Assembly: GCA_963772555.1 (NCBI GenBank)
Contig: CAVYXQ010000026.1
Coordinates: 1-64,000, forward strand
Length of the DNA stretch: 64,000 nucleotides
Origin: Roseiarcus sp963772555
Lineage (GTDB): Bacteria; Pseudomonadota; Alphaproteobacteria; Rhizobiales; Beijerinckiaceae
Direction of reading: 5' to 3'
Shown: positions 50,474-59,368 of the stretch, in pieces
How the letters are laid out: the number at the start of each line of letters is the position of its first letter
Numbering within the stretch: the stretch's first letter is position 1
Program-made: the position numbers and the translations under genes
The notes under the pieces: generated by a model
Seen by the model: the letters and a program-made list of their open reading frames with translations, nothing else
Told to the model about the DNA's origin: nothing
Databases searched by the model: none

Positions 50474-52984
50474 ATGAGAACGCAGGCTCGGGCGGTGGTG
50501 ATCGGCGGCGGCGTCGTCGGCGTTTCGACGCTTTACCATCTCGTCAAGAAGGGCTGGACCGATAGCGTGCTCGTCGAGCGCAAGGAGCTGACCTCCGGCT
50601 CGACCTGGCATGCGGCCGGCCTTCTGCCGCTCTTCAACCTCAGTTATTCCGTCGGACAGATCCACAAATATTCGGTCGCGCTCTACAAGAACCTCGAGGC
50701 CGAGACGGGGCTCGACGTCGGCCTGCGCCAGGTCTCCAACATCCGCCTCGCCCGCACCCGCGACCGGCTCGATGAGTACCGCTACTATGCCGGCGTCGCC
50801 GAGACGATCGGGGTCTCGGTCAAGTTCCTCACGGCGGATCAGGTCAAGCAGCTTTGGCCGCTCTGCAACATCGACGGCATCGTCGGCGCAATTCAGCACC
50901 CGGAGGACGGCTATATCCAGCCGGCCGACTTGACCCAGGCGCTGGCGCGCGCCGCAAGGAACGGCGGGGCCGAGATCAATCGGCACACGGGCGTGACCGC
51001 GCTCGAGCGGTTGCCGGGCGGCGAATGGAAAGTCGTCACCGACAAGGGCGACATCGTCTGCGAGCACGTCGTCTCGGCGTCGGGCAATTTCGCCCGGCGC
51101 ACCGGACGGATGGTCGGGATCAGCGTTCCGGTCATCCCGGTGCAGCATCAATACATCGTCACCGAAGCCCACCCCGAGATCCTCAAGCGCAAGGCGGCGG
51201 GTCTGCCAGAAATGGGCGTTTTGCGCGAGTCCAATTCCTCCTGGTACATGCGCGAGGAGGCCGGCGGCCTGCTGCTCGGCCCCTACGAAGTCGGCGCGCC
51301 GGCCTGCTATGTCGACGGACCCTCGGACGACAGCGAGTACGAGCTCTTTCCGGAGGACCTCGATCGTCTCGGGCCGCATATCGAGACCGCGATCGCGCGC
51401 GTGCCCGCCTTCGGCGAGGTCGGCGTCAAGAAAGTCTATAACGGCGCCATCGCCTATACGCCGGACGGTTCGCCGATCGTCGGCCCGGCGCCGGGCGTGA
51501 AAAACTTCTGGCTGAACGAGGGCCATTCCTTCGGCGTGACCGCCGCCGGCGGCGCCGGCTGGCAGCTTGCCGAGTGGATCGTCGACGGCGAGCCGACCAT
51601 CGATATGCTCGGGGTCGATCCGCGCCGGTTTGGACCTTACGCGCAGACCGGCTATCTCATCGAGAAGAACGAGGAGGCCTACGCCAAGGTCTTCACCATT
51701 CATTACCCGGACGAGGAGCGCGCCGCGGCGCGGCCGCTGCGCCAGACGCCGTGCTATTCCCGGATGAAGGACCTCGGCGCGGTTTTCGGCTCGATCTACG
51801 GCTGGGAGCGGCCGAACTGGTTTGCTCCGAAGGGCTACGGCCTCGACGACGCTGAGCTGATGAAGCCCGACGTGCTCCTGAACGAGAACCATCCCGCGGC
51901 CGCGGCCGGCGACCGCTCGCGCGAGAAATGGAGCTTCCGCCGCTCGAATTACTTCGAATTCGTCGGCGGCGAGTGTCGCAATGTGCATGAGAACGTCGGC
52001 CTGCAGGACATGTCGGCTTTCGCCAAGTTCGAGGTGTCGGGACCCGGCGCGGAGCGCTGGCTCGATTCCATCCTGACCAACCGCATCCCGAAGTCCGTCG
52101 GCCGCGTGACGCTGACCTATCTCCTGACGAGGCGCGGCGGCGTGCGGGCCGAGTTCACCCTGACGCGCCTGGGACCGCAGCGCTTCTACATGGTCTCCGC
52201 CGGCGCGCTCGAAGCCCATGATTTCGACACGCTGGAAAAGCTCGTTCCCGAGGACGGCAGCGTTCGGCTCGACAAGGTCACGACCCGGCGCGGCGTCCTC
52301 GTGCTCGCGGGCCCGCGCTCGCGCGAGGTGTTGGCGAAGGTTGCCGGCGCCGACGTCTCCAGCAAGGCGTTCCCGTGGCTGACGGCGCGGCATCTCTCCG
52401 TCCGCGCGGCGGGCCTCCTGGCGCTCAGGGTCAATTTCGTCGGCGAGCTCGGCTACGAGCTGCATCATCCGATCGAGATGCAGAACTATGTCTTCGACGC
52501 GCTGATGGAGGCCGGGGCCCCGTTCGGCATCAAGCCGTTCGGCATCCGCGCCATGGATTCGCTGCGGCTCGAAAAGTCCTACAAGCTCGTCGGGCGGGAA
52601 CTGTCGATCGAATATGCCGCGCTCGAATCCGGCCTCGAGCGCTTCGTCGATTTCGACAAGGGGCCGTTCCTCGGCCGCGACGCGCTCGTCACCTGGTGCG
52701 GCAAGGGCTTCGAGAACAAGCTGGTCACGCTCGAGCTGCTTGACGTGACCGACGCCGACGCGCGCGGCTCGGAACCGGTGACGAAATCGGGCCGCATGAT
52801 CGGCCGCACGACCTCGGGCGGCTATGGCTGGCGAACCGGCAAGTCGCTGGCGCTGGCGATGGTGAGGCCGGAGTTCTCGGCCCCGGTAACCGAGGTCGAG
52901 GTCCACGTGCTGGGCGAGGCGCGGCGCGCCGTCGTCATTCCCGACAGTCCGTATGATCCCCAGAACAAGGCGCTGAGGGCCTGA
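50474..52984 (+). CDS. Dimethylglycine/sarcosine dehydrogenase-type FAD enzyme with GcvT domain
   Basis: An 836-residue two-part enzyme. Residues 1-380: DAO-type FAD domain with VVIGGGVVGVSTLYHL and SGSTWHAAGLL, where His46 corresponds to the covalently flavinylated His of dimethylglycine dehydrogenase; GAIAYTPDGSPIVGPAPGVK ends it. About 380-440: FAO_M-like linker. From about 450: GCV_T folate-binding domain (VHENVGLQDMSAFAKFEVSG, FVGELGYELHHPIEMQNYVF) and C-terminal barrel (GRTTSGGYGWRTGKSLALAM). Such enzymes oxidise N-methyl groups and hand formaldehyde equivalents to tetrahydrofolate. ATG 50474 follows GAGGG; the frame opens earlier inside the REP element. Likely acts after the MttB-type methyltransferase. 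Confidence 0.92.
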   Translation: MRTQARAVVIGGGVVGVSTLYHLVKKGWTDSVLVERKELTSGSTWHAAGLLPLFNLSYSVGQIHKYSVALYKNLEAETGLDVGLRQVSNIRLARTRDRLDEYRYYAGVAETIGVSVKFLTADQVKQLWPLCNIDGIVGAIQHPEDGYIQPADLTQALARAARNGGAEINRHTGVTALERLPGGEWKVVTDKGDIVCEHVVSASGNFARRTGRMVGISVPVIPVQHQYIVTEAHPEILKRKAAGLPEMGVLRESNSSWYMREEAGGLLLGPYEVGAPACYVDGPSDDSEYELFPEDLDRLGPHIETAIARVPAFGEVGVKKVYNGAIAYTPDGSPIVGPAPGVKNFWLNEGHSFGVTAAGGAGWQLAEWIVDGEPTIDMLGVDPRRFGPYAQTGYLIEKNEEAYAKVFTIHYPDEERAAARPLRQTPCYSRMKDLGAVFGSIYGWERPNWFAPKGYGLDDAELMKPDVLLNENHPAAAAGDRSREKWSFRRSNYFEFVGGECRNVHENVGLQDMSAFAKFEVSGPGAERWLDSILTNRIPKSVGRVTLTYLLTRRGGVRAEFTLTRLGPQRFYMVSAGALEAHDFDTLEKLVPEDGSVRLDKVTTRRGVLVLAGPRSREVLAKVAGADVSSKAFPWLTARHLSVRAAGLLALRVNFVGELGYELHHPIEMQNYVFDALMEAGAPFGIKPFGIRAMDSLRLEKSYKLVGRELSIEYAALESGLERFVDFDKGPFLGRDALVTWCGKGFENKLVTLELLDVTDADARGSEPVTKSGRMIGRTTSGGYGWRTGKSLALAMVRPEFSAPVTEVEVHVLGEARRAVVIPDSPYDPQNKALRA

Positions 52985-52987
52985 CGG

Positions 52988-53040
52988 CGAACCCTTCTCC
53001 CTTTGGGAGAAGGTGGCGCGAAGCGCCGGATGAGGGAACC
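52988..53040. repeat. REP-like element (CCTTCTCCC type)
   Basis: CCCTTCTCCCTTTGGGAGAA forms a hairpin; it is followed by GGTGGCGCGAAGCGCCGGAT and GAGGG. Same family as 50331-50456, in the gap after the FAD enzyme. Confidence 0.8.
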
Positions 53041-53482
53041 CTGCGGTCGATGCTTTGGCGCCAAAAGCGATGACGGCTTGGTCCCTCAGGAGGTAAAGGC
53101 TCGCGGAAGAGTCTTCGCCTTGGTCGTAGATCGGGCTGGGATAGACGCCGGTCACGATCGCCGGCTCGCCGCAGTCGGCCCGGATCTTGTTCTTAAGGCC
53201 GGCCTTCCAGACGACGAACTGGCCCTTTGCGAACGCATGATGTCGATCGAGCCGCTCCGCCAGCTCTCTCAGCATGCGCTTCCGCCCCTCGGCGGGATCG
53301 TCGTTCCCCGGCCCGTCCGCGAGGCGGATCGCCTGCTGCGGGCTCGAGAGACAAACCATGCCGCTGCGCCAAATTCGGACGCAGCCGGCCTCGGCGCCTG
53401 CCTCCATGTTCCTCAGCCGCTCAGGCGGCGCAGCGTGGACGATCCGGCATTCCGCATATGCTTCCAGCGCGTTGTCCTTCAT
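53039..53482 (-). pseudogene. Hypothetical protein, 3' end overwritten by REP
   Basis: A minus-strand frame from ATG 53482 whose middle (RMLRELAERLDRHHAFAKGQ, FVVWKAGLKNKIRADCGEPA, IVTGVYPSPIYDQ) looks like small hypothetical proteins common in Rhizobiales that share an F-x-x-GQFVVWK-x-GLKN pattern. After about residue 130 the resemblance stops, and from about 148 the frame is REP sequence and then antisense of the FAD enzyme with no stop until 50306. So the natural C-terminus is missing. No function can be named. Confidence 0.4.
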
Positions 53483-54133
53483 CGGAGAACAAAATATGTA
53501 CGGAGCGGACGATTCATGCTATGCACTGTCTGTGGCGCAAACTCGTGCGGTCCGATGCCGAGCAAAAGCCGACGGGGCTCCGGCGAGGCGATGGATTGCT
53601 GCGCGGATGGACAACCGGAATGTGACGGAATGAGCCGCGCCGGGCGGCATGCGAGGATCGGGGCGGCGAAATGGCGACGCGACCCCCGGCAGCCTGCTTG
53701 GCCGTCGCTTTTTGCGCCGGGCTCTCCGTCAAGTATTTGAAAAGGCTCGATACGGGGACGCAAAATGGAAGGAAAAGGAAGGATTTGGAAGGGCACGGGA
53801 AGCGATCGGCACGAAAAACGCGGGGATCGGCGCTCGTGGCCGAGCCCAGTCCGTCGGCCAAGCCGGTGGGTTTGAGCTAGGCGGGTCGGCGGTCCCGCTG
53901 AAAAGCTGTCGCAAAGGCCTTGAAAATACTTAATAATGAGGTGAAATGGCGATGGGCCCGAGGGATGCGGAGCGCGACGGCCGACGGCGTTCGGTTAGCC
54001 TGGATCCGGTCGGGTTTAGGAGCTTACGGATTTGCCACGATTCGGTGCCCAAGCAACTGAAAAGCTTGAGTCGCCGCCACATTCGATGAGGAGGCGAACT
54101 GCCGCCTTTCTTCGCTAACGGACGGGAAAGTCG
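53483..54133. other. Intergenic region of about 650 bp
   Basis: No gene recognised. A short plus frame from 53518 is Cys-rich at its start (MLCTVCGANSCG) but has no clear ribosome-binding site or family match. No RNA gene or strong terminator seen. Confidence 0.5.
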
Positions 54134-55213
54134 ATGGCGTTCGCGACAATCGCGGTCTTGGGGCTCGGCAAGGTCGGTCATCTCGCCGCTGAGCTCCTGA
54201 CCGATGCTGGATTTGAGGTGACCGGGTTCGATTCCCGCCCTATTCCCGACGCGCCGTTCTCGGCTCGCCAGTCGGACTTCGCCGACGGCACCGCGCTGGC
54301 GGCGGCGCTCGAAGGGCAGGAGGCGGTTCTGTCCTGCCTTCCCTACCCCCTCAACAAGGCCATCGCCTCGGCGGCTCATCAGCGCGGCATTCACTACTTC
54401 GACCTCACCGAAGACGTGTCCACGACGAGGCGCATACGCGAGCTCGCCGTTAGCGCCAGGGGCGTCATGGCGCCGCAATGCGGCCTGGCGCCGGGCTTTG
54501 TCGGCATTGTCGGCGCGCATCAGGCCGAGCAGTTCGAACGCGTCCGAAGCATACGCCTCAGGGTCGGCGCGCTGCCGCAGCATCCCACCGGCATGCTCGG
54601 CTACGCCTTCAACTGGTCGCCCGAAGGCGTCGTCAACGAATATCTCAACGATTGCGAGGTGATCGAGGAGGGCATACGGAAGTTCGTTTCGGCGATGGAA
54701 TGGCTCGAGACGGTCTATATCGACGGCGTCAGGCTCGAGGCGTTCACGACCTCGGGCGGCATCGGCACCATGTGCGAAACCTACGCCGATCGGATTGAAA
54801 ATCTCGACTACAAGAGCTTGCGCTATCCAGGCCACGCGGCGCTGATGAATTTCTTCTTCCACGAGCTCCTGATGCGGGAGGACCGCGTCGCGGCGGGAAA
54901 GATCCTCACCCATGCCAAGCCGCCGGTCGACGACGACGTGGTCTATGTCCACGTCGCGGCCGAAGGCTGGACGGCCGGGCGTCTCAGCCGCAAGGAATTC
55001 GTGCGGGCCTTTTATCCCATCGAGCTTGGCGGCAAGATGCGCACCGCGATCGCCTGGACCACGGCTGGATCCGTCGCCGCAGTGATCGAACTGGTGCGCT
55101 CGGGCTCTCTGCCGCAAAGCGGCTTTCTCAAGCAGGAAAGCATCCCGCTCGAACCCTTTCTGGCGACCCGCACCGGCCGTCTCTACGCCGGAGGCCGACG
55201 CGGCGGGCGGTAG
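54134..55213 (+). CDS. Saccharopine dehydrogenase-family NAD(P) oxidoreductase
   Basis: A 359-residue enzyme with an N-terminal Rossmann domain (TIAVLGLGKVGHLAAELLTD, then FDSR after beta-2) and a C-terminal domain typical of saccharopine dehydrogenase/lysine dehydrogenase relatives (APGFVGIVGAHQAEQFERVR, EAFTTSGGIGTMCETYADRI, NLDYKSLRYPGHAALMNFFF). These enzymes form or oxidise secondary amines from amino acids. It is convergent with the betaine ABC transporter operon and downstream of the demethylation genes. The amine substrate is unknown; L-lysine 6-dehydrogenase-like activity is one option. Confidence 0.82.
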   Translation: MAFATIAVLGLGKVGHLAAELLTDAGFEVTGFDSRPIPDAPFSARQSDFADGTALAAALEGQEAVLSCLPYPLNKAIASAAHQRGIHYFDLTEDVSTTRRIRELAVSARGVMAPQCGLAPGFVGIVGAHQAEQFERVRSIRLRVGALPQHPTGMLGYAFNWSPEGVVNEYLNDCEVIEEGIRKFVSAMEWLETVYIDGVRLEAFTTSGGIGTMCETYADRIENLDYKSLRYPGHAALMNFFFHELLMREDRVAAGKILTHAKPPVDDDVVYVHVAAEGWTAGRLSRKEFVRAFYPIELGGKMRTAIAWTTAGSVAAVIELVRSGSLPQSGFLKQESIPLEPFLATRTGRLYAGGRRGGR

Positions 55214-55232
55214 CGGAGTTGTTTTGCGGGCC

Positions 55233-56432
55233 TCACGCGCCCTCGGCGGCGCGGCGCTGCTGCAGCAGGGCGCGGTAGATCTCGTCGTCGCCGCAAAGGC
55301 CGGCCAGGCGGCCGAGCTGGTCGACGAGGACGATCGGATTGCCGGAGGCGCGCCGGAGCGCGATGGCCGAACGCATCTTGAGGTCGATCGGCGCGACGAC
55401 GACGTCGAAGCCTTCGGGGGCCGAGGTTTCGCCAGTCGCGCCGTCCGCTTTGGCGAGCGTTCCGGCGGCGCCGTCGAACGTGACGCCGATCGGCCTGCCG
55501 TCGCCGTCGAGGCGCAGGCGAATCCGGCCGCGGCGGTCGAGATGCACTTCGTCGTCGACCCGCCGCAAGGCCTCAGCCGGCGTCATCAGCGCCGCGCCCC
55601 GGAGGACGTTGAGCGGGTTCATGTGCTTGACGAACTCGGCGACATACGCGTTCGCCGGGCGGAGCAGAATGTCCTCGGCGGCGCCGCATTGAACGATGCG
55701 CCCGCCCTCGAGGATGGCGATGCGATTGCCGATCTTGAGCGCCTCGTCGAGGTCATGGCTGACGAAGATGATGGTCTTTCGCAAGTCTTTCTGCAGGAGC
55801 AGAAGCTCGTCCTGCAATTTATCGCGGATGAGCGGATCGAGGGCCGAGAACGGCTCGTCCATGAGCAGGATGTCGGCGTCGGTGGCGAAGGCGCGCGCCA
55901 GCCCGACGCGCTGCTGCATGCCTCCGGACAATTCGTGACCGAACTTGCCGGCCCACTGCGTGAGGCCGACCATCGCCAGCTTCTCGGCGACGATGTGGTC
56001 GATCTCGGCCTTCGGCAGGCGGCGCAATTCGAGCCCCAGCGCCACGTTCTCGGCGACGGTTCGCCACGGCAGGAGGGCGAATTGCTGAAACACCATGGCG
56101 ATGCGGCTCGTGCGCAGGAGGCGCAGTTGGCCAGCCGTGCAATTGGCGACATCGATCGCGCCCTCGCCGTGGCGGACGAAGACATGGCCTCGGGCCACTT
56201 TGTTCAGCCCGTTGACCGCCCGCAGGATGGTCGACTTGCCCGAGCCAGACAATCCCATGAGGACGCAGATCTCGCCCGGCTCCACCGCGAGATCGACGCC
56301 CGCAGCGCCAAGGACGACGCCGGTCGCCTTCAGGATCTCATCGCGGTTCGCGCCGCGGTCGATGAGCCCGAGCGCCTCCCGCTGCTTGTCGCCGAAGACG
56401 ATGTCGACGTGATCGAAAACAACGGCGGACAT
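55233..56432 (-). CDS. proV: Glycine betaine/choline ABC transporter ATP-binding protein
   Basis: A 399-residue ProV/OpuAA-type ATPase. An N-terminal extension (FGDKQREALGLIDRGANRDE) typical of the family precedes Walker A MGLSGSGKSTILRAVNGL; Q-loop VFQQFALLPWRTV; signature ELSGGMQQRVGLARAF; Walker B ILLMDEPFSALDPLIR; switch His in VSHDLDEALKIG. The C-terminal part carries a weak CBS-like region. It is one base downstream of the permease gene (proW stop at 56434), so the three genes form a minus-strand proX-proW-proV operon. Confidence 0.93.
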   Translation of the reverse strand: MSAVVFDHVDIVFGDKQREALGLIDRGANRDEILKATGVVLGAAGVDLAVEPGEICVLMGLSGSGKSTILRAVNGLNKVARGHVFVRHGEGAIDVANCTAGQLRLLRTSRIAMVFQQFALLPWRTVAENVALGLELRRLPKAEIDHIVAEKLAMVGLTQWAGKFGHELSGGMQQRVGLARAFATDADILLMDEPFSALDPLIRDKLQDELLLLQKDLRKTIIFVSHDLDEALKIGNRIAILEGGRIVQCGAAEDILLRPANAYVAEFVKHMNPLNVLRGAALMTPAEALRRVDDEVHLDRRGRIRLRLDGDGRPIGVTFDGAAGTLAKADGATGETSAPEGFDVVVAPIDLKMRSAIALRRASGNPIVLVDQLGRLAGLCGDDEIYRALLQQRRAAEGA

Positions 56433-56433
56433 C

Positions 56434-57279
56434 TCACCCGACCCTGCGCTCGGGATTGCGGAAGACGCGGTCCAGCACGATCGCCAGCAGGACGATCGAG
56501 ACGCCGGCCTCGATGCCCATCGGGATATTGACGGTGCCGAGCGCGCGCACCACCGGCGTGCCCAGACCGGCCGCGCCGACCAGCGCCGCAATGACGACCA
56601 TCGACAGGCTCAACATGATGCATTGGGTGACGCCGGCCATGATCGTCGGCAGGGCATAGGGAAGTTCCACCTTCCACAGGAGTTGGCGTTTCGTCGCGCC
56701 GAACGCCTCGCCGGCCTCCTTCAGCGGCAGCGGAACGGAGATAATCCCGAGGTACGTCAGCCGGATCGGCGCGGCGATGGCGAAGATGACGGTCGAAATG
56801 AGCCCCGGCGCCGAGCCGAGGTGAAAGAGCACGAGGGTCGGGATCAGATAGACGAAGGTCGGCAGCGTCTGCATCAGATCGAGCAACGGCCGGAGGAAGG
56901 CATAAAGCCAGGGCCGGTGCGCCGAGGCGACGCCGAGCGGCACGCCGATGGCCACGCTCGTCAGCGTCGCGAATCCCACGAGCGAGATCGTCTCGACCGT
57001 CGCCTGCCAGTAGCCGAGGTTGGCGATGAAGACGAAGGCTACGACCACGAAGGCGGCGAGCCGCCATGACCGGTGCAGCCAATACGCCAGCGCCGCGACG
57101 GCGAGAACGACGATGAGGAACGGAATGTGCAGCAGGACCGCGGTGAAGCCGTCGACCATGAAATCGATTGTCGCTGTCACCGCGTCGAAGAACCCGGCGG
57201 CGTTGTCCTGCAGCCAGGTTATGCCGATCTTGGCCCAGCGGCCGAGCGGAAGTTTCGGTTCGGTGAACCAGCTTTCCAA
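56434..57279 (-). CDS. proW: Glycine betaine/choline ABC transporter permease
   Basis: A 281-residue ProW/OpuAB permease with about seven helices. Typical: PLGRWAKIGITWLQDNAAGF at the N-terminus, LAFFVV-like helices, then ATLTSVAIGVPLGVASAHRP, PLLDLMQTLPTFVYLIPTLV and the coupling motif EAGEAFGATKRQLLWKVELP with YALPTIMAGVTQCIMLSLSM. Together with ProV and ProX it imports a quaternary ammonium compound. Confidence 0.93.
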   Translation of the reverse strand: MESWFTEPKLPLGRWAKIGITWLQDNAAGFFDAVTATIDFMVDGFTAVLLHIPFLIVVLAVAALAYWLHRSWRLAAFVVVAFVFIANLGYWQATVETISLVGFATLTSVAIGVPLGVASAHRPWLYAFLRPLLDLMQTLPTFVYLIPTLVLFHLGSAPGLISTVIFAIAAPIRLTYLGIISVPLPLKEAGEAFGATKRQLLWKVELPYALPTIMAGVTQCIMLSLSMVVIAALVGAAGLGTPVVRALGTVNIPMGIEAGVSIVLLAIVLDRVFRNPERRVG

Positions 57280-57358
57280 CGGGATTCCTCCAGCCCGGCG
57301 AAACGGCGAGCGGCCCGGACCTTGAGCGACAATCGGTCCGGGCGCTCGCGGGGCGGCG

Positions 57359-58303
57359 TTACAGCCCGAAGCTCTTCTTGACCGCCTCGAGTTCGGGCTT
57401 GCCGTCGAAGGTCGTCACGCCGTCGAGCCAGCCTGTGAGTTCCGGCGGGTTCGTTTTCAGCCACTCCCTCGCCGCGGCGGGACCTTCCTTGCCGTCGGTC
57501 AGGATCTTGTTCATCACCTCGTTTTCGAGATCGACGTTGAAGACGAGGTTCTTGATCAGCTTCGCGGCGTTCGGGCATTCCGCGGCGAAGCCGGCCCGCT
57601 CGTTGGTGTAGACGACGGCGCCGCCGAAGTTGGGGCCGAAGCTGTCGTCGCCGCCGGTCAGATACTGGATCTTGAAATTTACGTTCATCGGGTGGGGCGC
57701 CCAGCCGAGAAAGACGACGTCCTCCTTGTGATTTGTCGCGCTTTGCACCTCGGCGAGCATGCCTTGCTCGCTCGATTCGACGAGCTGGAAGTCCTTCAGG
57801 CTGAACTTGTTCCCTTTAATGAGATCAAGGACGAGCCGGTTGCCGTCGTTGCCGGGCTCGATGCCGTAGATCTTGCCTTTCAGCGAGTCCTTGAACTTCT
57901 GAATGTCGGCAAAGTCCTTCAGTCCCTTGTCGTACGTGTATTGCGGAACGGCGAGCGTGTATTTCGCTCCTTTAGGCAGATTGGCTCCGACATCGACGAC
58001 CGACTTGTCTGCGATATAAGGCTTGCGATCGTTTTCCATCGAGGGCTCCCAGTTGCCGAGGAACACGTCGATGTCCTTGTTCTTCATTGAAGCGTAGGTG
58101 ACCGGCACGGAGAGAACCGTGATCTTCGGGGTGTAGCCCAGTCCCTTGAGGATTTCCGCCGCGATCGAGGTGGTGGCGGTGATGTCCGTCCAGCCGACGT
58201 CCGAGAACCTGACGGTCTTGCAGCTGTCTGGGTCGCCCGCGAGCGCCGCGCCCGCCCCGCCCAACACCATCGCTGCCGACACTACGAAAGCCGCAATCTT
58301 CAT
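57359..58303 (-). CDS. proX: Glycine betaine/choline ABC transporter substrate-binding protein
   Basis: A 314-residue periplasmic OpuAC-type protein. Signal peptide MKIAAFVVSAAMVLGGAGAA then LAG; mature start DPDSCKTVRFSDVGWTDITA. Aromatic box candidates lie in VGWTDI, VFLGNWEPSM and VFLGWAPHPMN, the Trp residues that cage trimethylammonium groups. These resemble choline-binding ChoX as well as ProX. ATG 58303 gives a clean signal peptide, although the frame opens earlier. It is the first gene of the importer operon. Spacing to proW is 79 bp. Confidence 0.92.
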   Translation of the reverse strand: MKIAAFVVSAAMVLGGAGAALAGDPDSCKTVRFSDVGWTDITATTSIAAEILKGLGYTPKITVLSVPVTYASMKNKDIDVFLGNWEPSMENDRKPYIADKSVVDVGANLPKGAKYTLAVPQYTYDKGLKDFADIQKFKDSLKGKIYGIEPGNDGNRLVLDLIKGNKFSLKDFQLVESSEQGMLAEVQSATNHKEDVVFLGWAPHPMNVNFKIQYLTGGDDSFGPNFGGAVVYTNERAGFAAECPNAAKLIKNLVFNVDLENEVMNKILTDGKEGPAAAREWLKTNPPELTGWLDGVTTFDGKPELEAVKKSFGL

Positions 58304-58462
58304 CGTGGTCCTCCCTGGGGACGATGGCCGCTCGCACGATTGGCCTTGCCGCAGTATTGACGCGACAGGCGGCCCGGTCAAATGATTGCGGTGGCGGCGC
58401 TCGTTGAGCCCCGCCCTACGAGCGGCTAGAAGGGGCACTCGGGTCTCGACGCCCCGGAGCTG

Positions 58463-59350
58463 ATGATGACCGACGCCCTCAACGCCTCGCCGCAGCAGAA
58501 ATCCGAAATTCTGATGCAGGCGCTACCGCACATGCTGCGCTATGACGATGCGGTGGTCGTCGTCAAATACGGCGGTCATGCGATGGGCGACGAGCAGAAA
58601 GCGCGCGACTTCGCCAAGGATATGGTGCTTCTGGAGCAGTCGGGCATCAACCCCGTTGTCGTGCACGGCGGTGGGCCGCAGATCGGCTCGATGCTGAAGA
58701 AGCTAGGCATCGAATCGCAATTCTCCAACGGCCTCAGGGTGACCGACAAGCCGACGATCGAGATCGTCGAAATGGTGCTCGCCGGCTCCATCAACAAATC
58801 GATCGTCGGCTCGATCAACGCCGAGGGCGGCCGGGCGATCGGCCTCTGCGGCAAGGACGGCAACATGGTGATCGCCCGGAAGGTCGCGCGTCCGCACGCC
58901 GAAGGAGAGGACGTCGTGGACCTCGGCTTCGTCGGCGAGCCTGACAAGGTCGACATGACGGTGCTCGAGCAGATTCTCGGACGCGAGCTCATCCCAGTTC
59001 TGGCGCCGGTCGCGCAGGGCGCGGACGGCCAGACCTACAACGTCAACGCCGACACGTTCGCCGGCGCCATCGCCGGCGCGCTTGGAGCCAAGCGCCTTCT
59101 TTTCCTGACCGACGTCCCCGGCGTCCTCGACAGGAACAAGCATCTCATCAAGGAGCTGAGGGTCGACGAGATCCGCGGTCTGATCGCTGATGGCACGATC
59201 ACCGGCGGGATGATCCCTAAGGTCGAAACTTGCATCTACGCGATCGACAAGGGCGTGGAGGGCGTCGTCATCCTCGACGGCCAAATTCCCCATGCGGTGC
59301 TGATCGAGCTCCTGACCGACCACGGCGCGGGGACGCTGATCACGCGTTAG
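58463..59350 (+). CDS. argB: Acetylglutamate kinase
   Basis: A 295-residue amino-acid kinase, second step of arginine synthesis. VVVVKYGGHAMGDEQKARDF (Lys and Gly-rich loop), NPVVVHGGGPQIGSMLKKLG, YNVNADTFAGAIAGALGAKR, LFLTDVPGVLDRNKHLIKEL and GGMIPKVETCIYAIDKGVEG are all characteristic. Start at the first of two tandem ATG codons. It is the first gene of a plus-strand housekeeping run with tsaB, rimI and plsC. Confidence 0.96.
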   Translation: MMTDALNASPQQKSEILMQALPHMLRYDDAVVVVKYGGHAMGDEQKARDFAKDMVLLEQSGINPVVVHGGGPQIGSMLKKLGIESQFSNGLRVTDKPTIEIVEMVLAGSINKSIVGSINAEGGRAIGLCGKDGNMVIARKVARPHAEGEDVVDLGFVGEPDKVDMTVLEQILGRELIPVLAPVAQGADGQTYNVNADTFAGAIAGALGAKRLLFLTDVPGVLDRNKHLIKELRVDEIRGLIADGTITGGMIPKVETCIYAIDKGVEGVVILDGQIPHAVLIELLTDHGAGTLITR

Positions 59351-59368
59351 ATGCGGGAGCGAGGCGAA

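Noticed and set aside
50306..53482. Very long minus-strand open frame (1058 codons)
   Set aside because: It is the antisense of the dimethylglycine-dehydrogenase-type gene and exists because GC-rich codons avoid stops. Only its first part (53039-53482) may be genuine.
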